A stretch of 23,860 nt of DNA from contig UQMM01000030.1 in NCBI GenBank assembly GCA_900542165.1, forward strand, positions 1-23,860. The letters run 5' to 3'. Source of the DNA: an uncultured Collinsella sp. (GTDB taxonomy: Bacteria > Actinomycetota > Coriobacteriia > Coriobacteriales > Coriobacteriaceae). The translations under genes were made by a program, and so were the position numbers. This document shows, in pieces, positions 1 through 6,865 of this stretch. Each line of letters begins with the position of its first letter. Within the stretch, counting starts at the first letter, position 1. The notes beneath the pieces are model-generated. The model saw only the letters and a list, made by a program, of their open reading frames with translations. It was not told the DNA's origin and made no database searches.

Positions 1-1865
1 GTCTTAGCCGGAGCCTTGGCGGTCGGTTTGGCCTCAGCGGCCTCTGCCTTTACCTCGAGAGCAGCCTCGGCTTCTGCGGCCTTTTTGGCAGCGGCGGTCG
101 TGCGCTTGCGCGTGGTCGTTGCCTTGGCAGCAGTCGTCTTTGCTGCGGCGGTCTTGGTGGCAGCAGCTTTGGTCGTCGTAGCCTTCTTGGCGGTCGTCTT
201 GCGGTTCGTGGTCTTCTTTGCAGCGGGCTTTGCAGCAGGCTTGACCTCGGCCTCTGCCTCAGGAGCAACCTCAGCCTTCACCTCAGGCTCGGCCTTTGCG
301 GGATCAGCCTCAACCGGCTTCTCCTCGGCCTTGGGCTCCTCAGCAGCCACCGGCTCAGCAACAGCCTCAGGCTCGTCGACAACAGACGCCGGCCTCTCAA
401 TCTCGGGATGCATAAAGAAGTACAGATCCAGATACTTGTCGGCCGAGCGTGTCCAGCTAAAGTCCTGGCTCATGGCCTGCGTGACCAGCTGGTTCCAGGC
501 GTCGCGGTTATCCCAGAACAGGCGCGCCGCGCGGAATACCGCATCGCCCATCTCGTCGCCGTTAAAGTTGCTAAACGAGAAGCCCGTGCCCTCGCCGGTA
601 AACTCGTTGTACGGGATCACGGTGTCCTTCAGGCCGCCGGTCTCGCGCACGATGGGCAGGGTTCCGTAGCGCATGGCGATGATCTGCGAAAGGCCGCAGG
701 GCTCAAACTTTGAAGGCATCAGGAACATGTCGGCGGCAGCATACATGCGCTGTGACAGCGCAGGATCGAACTCGATGCGTGCGGCCATAGTACCGGGGTA
801 CTTGTCCTGGAAGTAGCGCAGGCCGTCCTCGTAGTCGCGGTCGCCGGTGCCCAGCACCGCCACCTGCACGCCGCCGGCCAAGATGCGGTCGAGCGCGTAC
901 ATGACCAGGTCCAAGCCTTTCTGGCGCGTCAGACGCGTGACCATCACCATGAGCGGACGGTCGTCGCGAACCTCGAGGCCCAGTTCCTCCTGCAGCTTGG
1001 CCTTGCACACGGCCTTGCCGGAACGGTCCTCCACGGTGTAGTTTGCGGCAATTCGCTTGTCTGTTGCCGGGTCAAAGCCCGCAACGTCAATGCCGTTCAA
1101 AATGCCCTGCAGCGCGTAGGAACGCTCGCGCAGTACGCCGTCCAGGCCCTCGCCAAACTCGGGTGTCTGGATCTCGTTGGCATAGGTGGGGCTCACCGTG
1201 GTGATGGCGTCGGCATAGCGCAGGGCGCCCAGCATGTAGTTGATGCTGCAGGCGTCGCAACGCAGCTGCGAGGCGGCCGCCGGAATATGCGCCACACCAA
1301 GGATGTCCTCCATCACGGTGTCGCTAAACTGGCCCTGGAACGCCACGTTGTGAATCGAGAACACGGTCTTGACGCGGTCATACAGCGGCAGGCCCTGGTA
1401 GAACTCGCGCAAAAACACGGGCGCCAGCGCCGTCTGCCAGTCGTTGCAGTGCAGGATGTCGCACTCAAAGCCGGCGGGCAGGTGCTGCAGGCTCTCGGTG
1501 ATGGCCTTGGAGAAGAACGCAAAGCGCTCGCCGTCGTCAAAGAAGCCGTACGGATAGTCGCGCGCGAAGTAGCGCTCGTTGTCGATGAACATATAGGTGA
1601 CGCCGTCGTGCTCGAGCTTCTCGAGTCCGCAGTACTCATTGCGCCAGCCCAGGCTCACGTAAAAGTCGGAGAAGTGCTCCATCTGCGCCTTGTACTCGTC
1701 CTTGATGGTGGCGTACTTGGGCACCATCACGATGACTTCGGCGCCGGCGCGCACAAGCGCCGCAGGCAGCGAGCCCGCCACGTCGCCCAGGCCACCGGTC
1801 TTAACAAACGGTGCGCACTCGGCCGAGGCAAACACGATCTGCATCTTTTTGCTGGAATCAGCCAT
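1..1865 (-). CDS. glgA: Glycogen synthase GlgA with long Lys/Ala-rich C-terminal tail (partial, runs off left edge)
   Basis: GT5 glycogen synthase, transferring glucose from ADP-glucose to the non-reducing end of alpha-1,4-glucan in the cytoplasm. The ATG at 1865 opens a frame of 621 codons with no stop before the window edge. The N-terminus has the ADP-glucose loop KTGGLGDV at residues 22-29. The GT-B C-terminal lobe has FEPCGLSQ with the conserved Glu at residue 388, followed by a TGGLKDT motif. The family normally ends near residue 480-490, and here the enzyme part ends at about 490 (FFMHPEIERP). A low-complexity tail of at least 130 residues follows: an Ala/Glu/Pro part, then a Lys/Thr/Ala part resembling histone H1, then mixed Ala/Lys/Glu. 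An in-frame ATG four codons upstream (1877) is possible, but GGGAGA lies just before 1865. It is the last gene of the glg operon, 90 bases after glgD, with a strong hairpin between them. Confidence 0.95.
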   Translation of the reverse strand, partial: MADSSKKMQIVFASAECAPFVKTGGLGDVAGSLPAALVRAGAEVIVMVPKYATIKDEYKAQMEHFSDFYVSLGWRNEYCGLEKLEHDGVTYMFIDNERYFARDYPYGFFDDGERFAFFSKAITESLQHLPAGFECDILHCNDWQTALAPVFLREFYQGLPLYDRVKTVFSIHNVAFQGQFSDTVMEDILGVAHIPAAASQLRCDACSINYMLGALRYADAITTVSPTYANEIQTPEFGEGLDGVLRERSYALQGILNGIDVAGFDPATDKRIAANYTVEDRSGKAVCKAKLQEELGLEVRDDRPLMVMVTRLTRQKGLDLVMYALDRILAGGVQVAVLGTGDRDYEDGLRYFQDKYPGTMAARIEFDPALSQRMYAAADMFLMPSKFEPCGLSQIIAMRYGTLPIVRETGGLKDTVIPYNEFTGEGTGFSFSNFNGDEMGDAVFRAARLFWDNRDAWNQLVTQAMSQDFSWTRSADKYLDLYFFMHPEIERPASVVDEPEAVAEPVAAEEPKAEEKPVEADPAKAEPEVKAEVAPEAEAEVKPAAKPAAKKTTNRKTTAKKATTTKAAATKTAAAKTTAAKATTTRKRTTAAAKKAAEAEAALEVKAEAAEAKPTAKAPAK

Positions 1866-1888
1866 ATTGTCTCCCATGTTGTTATTCG

Positions 1889-1924
1889 AGAATAGCCGCC
1901 TGGCGCAAACCGGGCGGCTATTCT
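1889..1924 (-). repeat. Strong intercistronic hairpin between glgD and glgA
   Basis: Perfect 12-base inverted repeat AGAATAGCCGCC (1889-1900) / GGCGGCTATTCT (1913-1924). In RNA the stem can extend by three more pairs to a 6-base loop. On the transcribed minus strand it follows the glgD stop and precedes the glgA start, and no run of T follows. It could be a weak or Rho-assisted terminator, an mRNA processing or stability element, or an attenuator lowering glgA relative to glgCD. The structure is seen; the role is inference. Confidence 0.8.
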
Positions 1925-1955
1925 ACGTGTTACGAGCGATGTTGCGGTGCCAAAG

Positions 1956-3083
1956 CTAGCTCGCGTTGGTGATATCAGAAGTTAACGGGGCCTTTCCCAG
2001 CACCAGGATGTTCTCGGGCGTGCCGCGAAGCTCGGTGTTGGTGGGAACCACGTTGTTCTTGTCCAGGATGGCGTTCTCAACGCGGGCGCCGCTCTTGATG
2101 ACGCAGCTCTGGTTGATGATCGAGTTCGTCACCGAGGCGCCTTCCTCGACCACGACGCCGCGCGACAGGATCGAGTTGCGCACGGTGCCCTTGATGATGC
2201 AGCCGGCCGAGATGATCGAATTGCAGGCGTGGCTGCCGGTCGCATAGCGCGAAGGCGGCACGTCGTGAGCCTTGGTCAGAATCGGGCGCTCGGGGTCAAA
2301 GAGATGGTCGGCCACGGTCTGGTCGAGCAGGTCCATGCTGCGGCGATACAGCGACTTCTCGCTAAACACGCCCACGACCTCGCCCTTGTACTCGTAGCTG
2401 CACACGTCGATGTTGCCAAAGTCGCCCTGGAGCGCCTCGAGCAGGTCCAGATAGTCGGCGGCCTGGTAGTGGTCGATGATCTCAAGCAGCGTCTCGCGGT
2501 TGACGATGCAGCAGTCCATAGAGGCGTTGTCGCCGTACACGACGCCGGCGCTCACGCCCGTCAGGCGGCCGTTCTCGTTGATCTGCAGCTTGGTCTCGTC
2601 ATCGACGTTGCGCGTGGCCTTGCAGTACACCACGGTCATCTGGGCACCGGAGTTCTCGTGCGCGTCGATGATAGTGTTGAGGTCCATGTTAAAGATGATG
2701 TTGGTGCCCATCATCACAACATAGGGCTTGTCCGAGCGCTGGAACAGCGTCTTGTTGGAGATGATGTCGCGCAGCAAGAAGCGCATGCCGCCCTTGGTGG
2801 TGCCATACGCGTTGCCGGGCACCATGAACAGGCCGCCCTTCTTGCGGTCCAGGCCCCAGTCCTTGCCCGAGCCCACGTGGTCGATCAGCGAGCGGTAGTT
2901 TCCCGGCATGACGACGCCGACGGTCTTAATACCGGCATTCATCATGTTGGACAGCGGAAAGTCGATCAGGCGATAGCGGCCCAAAAACGGAACGGACGCG
3001 ATGGGGCGGTCCTTGAGCAGCACGCTGCCGTAGGTCGAAGAGTAGTTAGCGGTGATATAACCGATGGCCTTGCGATTGATCAT
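1956..3083 (-). CDS. glgD: GlgD, ADP-glucose pyrophosphorylase regulatory-type subunit
   Basis: About 375 residues, a GlgC-like nucleotidyltransferase fold followed by a left-handed beta-helix (repeats around GSHACNSIISAGCIIKGTVRNS and later). The GGxGxRL nucleotide loop of GlgC is replaced by a degenerate ITANYSSTYGSVLLKDRP near the N-terminus, while LGRYRLIDFPLSN is kept. This is the hallmark of GlgD, which in Firmicutes-type systems pairs with catalytic GlgC and tunes its kinetics. I chose the ATG at 3083 because MINRKAIGYI matches the usual N-terminus and GGGGGA sits 8 bases upstream inside the end of glgC. The frame could extend 13 codons further (to 3122), but that would overlap glgC more. 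The preferred start lies just beyond the glgC stop (3088-3090), so the two are probably translationally coupled. Confidence 0.93.
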   Translation of the reverse strand: MINRKAIGYITANYSSTYGSVLLKDRPIASVPFLGRYRLIDFPLSNMMNAGIKTVGVVMPGNYRSLIDHVGSGKDWGLDRKKGGLFMVPGNAYGTTKGGMRFLLRDIISNKTLFQRSDKPYVVMMGTNIIFNMDLNTIIDAHENSGAQMTVVYCKATRNVDDETKLQINENGRLTGVSAGVVYGDNASMDCCIVNRETLLEIIDHYQAADYLDLLEALQGDFGNIDVCSYEYKGEVVGVFSEKSLYRRSMDLLDQTVADHLFDPERPILTKAHDVPPSRYATGSHACNSIISAGCIIKGTVRNSILSRGVVVEEGASVTNSIINQSCVIKSGARVENAILDKNNVVPTNTELRGTPENILVLGKAPLTSDITNAS

Positions 3084-3087
3084 CGGA

Positions 3088-4236
3088 TCATTCCCCCTTC
3101 CCGATAACGACGTCATTTCCAACGACGGCCGTATCCTTGGTGGTATCGACAGAGCCGAGCTTCACGCCCTCTTCGACCGTGGAGTTCTCGCCCAAAATAG
3201 CGCGGCAGATGTGCGCGCCGCTCTTAACGTGCGCACCCGGCAGCAGCACGGAGTCCTCGACCACGGCGCGCTCCTCGATGATGACATCGGTCGAAAGGAT
3301 CGAGTGGCGAGCGGTACCGTAGATCTTGCAGCCGTTGGAGACCAGGCAGTCGTCCAAGCGACCATCCGGACCAATGTAGTGCGGCGGACGCGTGGTGATG
3401 TTGGACATGATGGGGAAGTGCTTGTCGAACAGATCGAACTCGGGGTTGTTACCCAGCAGATCCATCGAGGTCTCGTGGAAGCTGGCGATGGTGCCGACGT
3501 CCTTCCAAAAACCGTGGAACTCGTAGCTGTACAGGCGCTTGTTCTCGCCGAGCAGCTTGGGGATGATGTCCTTGCCAAAGTCGTGGCTCGAGCGCTGGTC
3601 CAGAGCGTCCTCCTCGAGTGCCTCGATCAGCACGTCGGCCGAGAAGATGTAGATGCCCATGGACGCGAGGTTCGAATCGGGCTTATCGGGCTTCTCAGTG
3701 AACTTGGTGATGCGGCCGTCCTCGGGGTCGGTGGTCAGGATGCCAAAGCGGCTGGCCTCCTCCCACGGCACGGGCATAACGCTCACCGTGAGGTCGGCGT
3801 TGTTCTCAATGTGCGTCTTGAGCATCTTGCGGTAGTCCATGCGATACAGGTGATCGCCAGACAGAATCAGGACGTACTTGGGGTCGTTGGCCTTGATGTA
3901 GTCGAGGTTCTGCGTAATGGCGTCGGCCGTGCCCGCATACCAGGCGCCGCCGGTCTGCGTCTCGTACGGCGGCAGGATCGACACGCCGCCGTCGCGGCTG
4001 TCCAGATCCCACGCCTCGCCGGAGCCCACATAGGCATGCAGCAGGTAGGGACGGTACTGCGTCAGAACGCCCACCGTGTCGATGCCCGAGTTGGAGCAGT
4101 TGGACAGCGAAAAGTCGATAATGCGGAACTTGCCACCAAAGCTAACCGCCGGCTTAGCGATCTTTTGGGTGAGTGCCCCCAATCGGCTGCCCTGTCCTCC
4201 TGCGAGGAGCATCGCGATGCATTCTTTCTTACTCAT
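3088..4236 (-). CDS. glgC: Glucose-1-phosphate adenylyltransferase GlgC (catalytic subunit)
   Basis: Makes ADP-glucose from ATP and glucose-1-phosphate, the committed step of bacterial glycogen synthesis. The protein is 382 residues, the normal length for GlgC. The N-terminal nucleotide loop reads MLLAGGQGSRLGALT, followed by KPAVSFGGKFRIIDFSLSN. The sugar-phosphate region has WYAGTADAI and SGDHLYRMDY, then KFTEKPDKP and the C-terminal beta-helix with hexapeptide repeats. AGGAGA precedes the ATG at good spacing. It lies 108 bases after glgP, with a long hairpin in the gap, and is followed directly by glgD. Confidence 0.97.
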   Translation of the reverse strand: MSKKECIAMLLAGGQGSRLGALTQKIAKPAVSFGGKFRIIDFSLSNCSNSGIDTVGVLTQYRPYLLHAYVGSGEAWDLDSRDGGVSILPPYETQTGGAWYAGTADAITQNLDYIKANDPKYVLILSGDHLYRMDYRKMLKTHIENNADLTVSVMPVPWEEASRFGILTTDPEDGRITKFTEKPDKPDSNLASMGIYIFSADVLIEALEEDALDQRSSHDFGKDIIPKLLGENKRLYSYEFHGFWKDVGTIASFHETSMDLLGNNPEFDLFDKHFPIMSNITTRPPHYIGPDGRLDDCLVSNGCKIYGTARHSILSTDVIIEERAVVEDSVLLPGAHVKSGAHICRAILGENSTVEEGVKLGSVDTTKDTAVVGNDVVIGKGE

Positions 4237-4276
4237 CGATTTCTCCTTCTGTCATCGATGTTCTTAAACCCATTAG

Positions 4277-4307
4277 CGACGGGCGCGGCGCTCAGTCGCG
4301 CCCGTCG
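4277..4307 (-). repeat. Long perfect hairpin between glgP and glgC
   Basis: An 11-base perfect inverted repeat, CGACGGGCGCG (4277-4287) and CGCGCCCGTCG (4297-4307), separated by 9 bases. It lies between the glgP stop (4345) and the glgC start (4236). On the transcribed minus strand it is followed by CTAATGGGTTTAAG rather than a T-run, so it is not a classical intrinsic terminator. A partial terminator or an RNA processing/stabilising element separating glgBP from glgCDA expression is plausible. Confidence 0.8.
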
Positions 4308-4344
4308 AGTAATGCCGTGCTGGCATAAGGGAGCTCGCGCGCCT

Positions 4345-6771
4345 TTACGCGTGCCAGATCTCGTCGCGGTACTCGCGAATGGTGCGGTCGCTCGAGAACC
4401 AGCCGGAGGAGGCGGTGTTGAGCAGCGCCTTGCGGTTCCAGGTCTCCTGGTCGCCGTAGCTGCCGGTAAGCTTTTCCCATGCATCCACGTAGCTGCGGAA
4501 GTCTGCCATGACCAGGTCGGGGTCGTTGTTGTTCATGAGCTCGTTGTAGATGCTCTCGAAGTTGCCCGAAAGACCTGCAAAGGTGTTGTCCTTGAGCTCG
4601 TCCATCACGCGGCCCAGACGCTCACGATCGTTGTTGAGAGTATCCCACGCAAAGTAGCTGTTGGATGCCCAGAGCTGCTCGACCTCGGGAGCGGTCAGGC
4701 CAAAGATGGCCTCGTTCTCGCGGCCGGCCAGGTCGGCGATCTCGATGTTGGCGCCGTCGAGGGTGCCCAGCGTAATGGCGCCGTTCATCATGAGCTTCAT
4801 GTTGGACGTGCCCGAGGCCTCCTTGCCGGCCGTGGAAATCTGCTCCGAGATCTCGGCGGCGGGGTAGATGAGCTGGGCGTTGCTCACGCGGAAGTTGGGG
4901 ATAAAGCAGACCTTCATGACCTCGTTGACGCGCGGGTCGTTGTTGATGACATCGGCCACCGAGTTAATGAGGCGGATGGTCTCCTTGGCGAAGGTGTAGC
5001 TCGAGGCCGCCTTGCCGCTAAAGATGAAGGTCGTCGGCGTCACGTGGAAGTTGGGGTCGGCGATGCGACGGTTGTAGATGTCCATCACCTTCATGATGTT
5101 CATGAGCTGGCGCTTGTAGGCATGGAAGCGCTTCACCTGAACATCAAAGACGGTGTTGGGGTCGATAACCAGACCGGTCTCGGCCTTTACGTAGGCGGCC
5201 AGGCGCTCCTTGTTGGCGCGCTTGGAGGCACCCACGGCCTTAAGGAACTCGCTGTCGTCCTTAAACTCTTTGAGCTTCTCCAGCTCAAAGGCGTCCTTGA
5301 GCCAGCCGTCGCCAATGGCCTCGGTCACGAGCTTGGCGTAGGTGGGGTTGGCCTCGGCAAAGAAGCGACGGTGCGAGATGCCGTTGGTCTTGTTGTTGAA
5401 CTTCTCGGGCGTCAGGGCATAGAAGTCCTTGAGCACGATGTTCTTGATGATGTCGGAGTGGATCTTTGCCACGCCGTTGACGCTATGGCTGCAGATCACG
5501 GACAGGTTGGCCATGCGAATCTCGCCGTCCCACAGAATGGCGGTCTGGCGCAGGCGCTCCTGCCAGCCCTCCTGCGTGGTGTCGAATGACTCGTGCCAAC
5601 GACGGCTGATCTCGTCGATGATCTGGTACACGCGGGGGAGGAGCTTGGAGAACGTACCGATGGGCCACTTCTCCAGAGCCTCGGGCAGGATGGTGTGGTT
5701 GGTGTAGCTCACGACCTGCGTCACGATGTTCCAGGCGTCGTCCCACTCGAGCTTCTTCTCGTCGATGAGGATGCGCATGAGCTCGGGGCCGCACATGGCG
5801 GGGTGCGTGTCGTTGGTATGGATGGCCACAAACTGCGGCAGCAGCTCCCAGTTAGCGCCGTGCTCCTTCTCAAAGGTGTCGAGCAGGCTGTAGATGCCGG
5901 CCGAGACAAACAAGTACTCCTGCTTCAGGCGCAGCAGACGGCCGTGCTCGCCGGCGTCGTTGGGGTAGAGGATGGCGCTGATGGCCTCGGCCTCGGCACG
6001 CTCGGCATCGGCCAGGGCGTAGTCGCCTCGGTTGAAGGCCTCCAGATCGAAGTGCTCCTCGACCGGCTCAGCGGCCCAGACGCGCAGCTTGTTGACGGTC
6101 TCGCCGGCATAGCCCACAACGGGGATGTCATAGGGGACGGCCAGGATGTCCTGCGTATCCACCGTGCGGTAGAACGTGCGACCGTTCTCCTCAAAGCCCT
6201 CAACGTGACCACCAAACTTAATGGTCACGGCCTTGTCCTGACGACGGACCTCCCAGGGATAGCCGTGGGTGAGCCACTCGTCGGTGGCCTCGACCTGGCT
6301 GCCGTTGACGATCTCCTGCTTAAACAGGCCGTAACGGTAGCGCATGCCGTTGCCGTAGCCGGCAATGCCCTCGGCTGCCATGGAATCCAGGAAACATGCG
6401 GCCAGACGGCCCAGGCCACCGTTGCCCAGCGCCGGATCGGGCTCCTGGTTCTCGATTACGGACAGGTCAAAGCCCATGTCGTCAAGCGCCTCGGCGACCA
6501 TGTCGCGCACGCCAAAGTTGAGCAGGTAGTTGTCGAGCAGGCGTCCGATCAAAAACTCGATTGAGAAGTAGTACACGCGCTTTTTGCCCTCGGCAGCCGC
6601 GCGGGCGTCGCTCTTGGTGGCAACGGTGCGTGCCTTCTCGGCCACGAGCTTGGCCAGGGCGTTAAAGCGGTCCAGGTCGCTCGCGGCCTCGACGCTCTTG
6701 CCGCTGATGCTCATGACGGCATCGCGATAGAGCTCAGTAAATTCCTGCTTATTGTCGAAGATTTTATTCAT
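4345..6771 (-). CDS. glgP: Glycogen/maltodextrin phosphorylase GlgP
   Basis: GT35 alpha-glucan phosphorylase, 808 residues (the family is usually about 800-840), PLP-dependent, releasing glucose-1-phosphate from non-reducing ends in the cytoplasm. Early motifs include VYYFSIEFLIGRLL and DPALGNGGLGRLAACFLDS. The PLP attachment signature EASGTSNMKLMMNGA is present with the Schiff-base lysine at about residue 659. The phosphate-site region KRFHAYKRQLMN lies upstream. Start ATG at 6771 with AAGGAA a few bases before it. Second gene of the operon after glgB (94-base gap). Confidence 0.97.
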   Translation of the reverse strand: MNKIFDNKQEFTELYRDAVMSISGKSVEAASDLDRFNALAKLVAEKARTVATKSDARAAAEGKKRVYYFSIEFLIGRLLDNYLLNFGVRDMVAEALDDMGFDLSVIENQEPDPALGNGGLGRLAACFLDSMAAEGIAGYGNGMRYRYGLFKQEIVNGSQVEATDEWLTHGYPWEVRRQDKAVTIKFGGHVEGFEENGRTFYRTVDTQDILAVPYDIPVVGYAGETVNKLRVWAAEPVEEHFDLEAFNRGDYALADAERAEAEAISAILYPNDAGEHGRLLRLKQEYLFVSAGIYSLLDTFEKEHGANWELLPQFVAIHTNDTHPAMCGPELMRILIDEKKLEWDDAWNIVTQVVSYTNHTILPEALEKWPIGTFSKLLPRVYQIIDEISRRWHESFDTTQEGWQERLRQTAILWDGEIRMANLSVICSHSVNGVAKIHSDIIKNIVLKDFYALTPEKFNNKTNGISHRRFFAEANPTYAKLVTEAIGDGWLKDAFELEKLKEFKDDSEFLKAVGASKRANKERLAAYVKAETGLVIDPNTVFDVQVKRFHAYKRQLMNIMKVMDIYNRRIADPNFHVTPTTFIFSGKAASSYTFAKETIRLINSVADVINNDPRVNEVMKVCFIPNFRVSNAQLIYPAAEISEQISTAGKEASGTSNMKLMMNGAITLGTLDGANIEIADLAGRENEAIFGLTAPEVEQLWASNSYFAWDTLNNDRERLGRVMDELKDNTFAGLSGNFESIYNELMNNNDPDLVMADFRSYVDAWEKLTGSYGDQETWNRKALLNTASSGWFSSDRTIREYRDEIWHA

Positions 6772-6825
6772 ACGTTCCTTTCCCCCGGGGATGTTTCTCC
6801 CGGAACGGTTATGACATGTATCCTA

Positions 6826-6840
6826 CGCCCCCGCGGGGCG
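6826..6840 (-). repeat. Short GC-rich hairpin in glgB-glgP gap
   Basis: CGCCCC (6826-6831) and GGGGCG (6835-6840) with a 3-base loop, directly after the glgB stop. There is no T-run on the transcribed strand. It is weaker than the hairpins in the other two glg gaps but in the same kind of position. Confidence 0.45.
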
Positions 6841-6865
6841 GGTAATTACAGTGGTAACGGCTTTG

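Noticed and set aside
50..268. Arg/Pro/Leu-rich minus-strand frame within the glgA tail region
   Set aside because: It is an out-of-frame reading of the low-complexity GlgA tail; the frame continuing from the GlgA catalytic domain is open through the same stretch.
3064..5589. Very long open frame on the plus strand opposite glgC and glgP
   Set aside because: It is antisense to two clearly recognised genes and reflects high-GC codon usage on the other strand. The translation is low-information (Val/Ala/His/Leu-rich) with no motifs.
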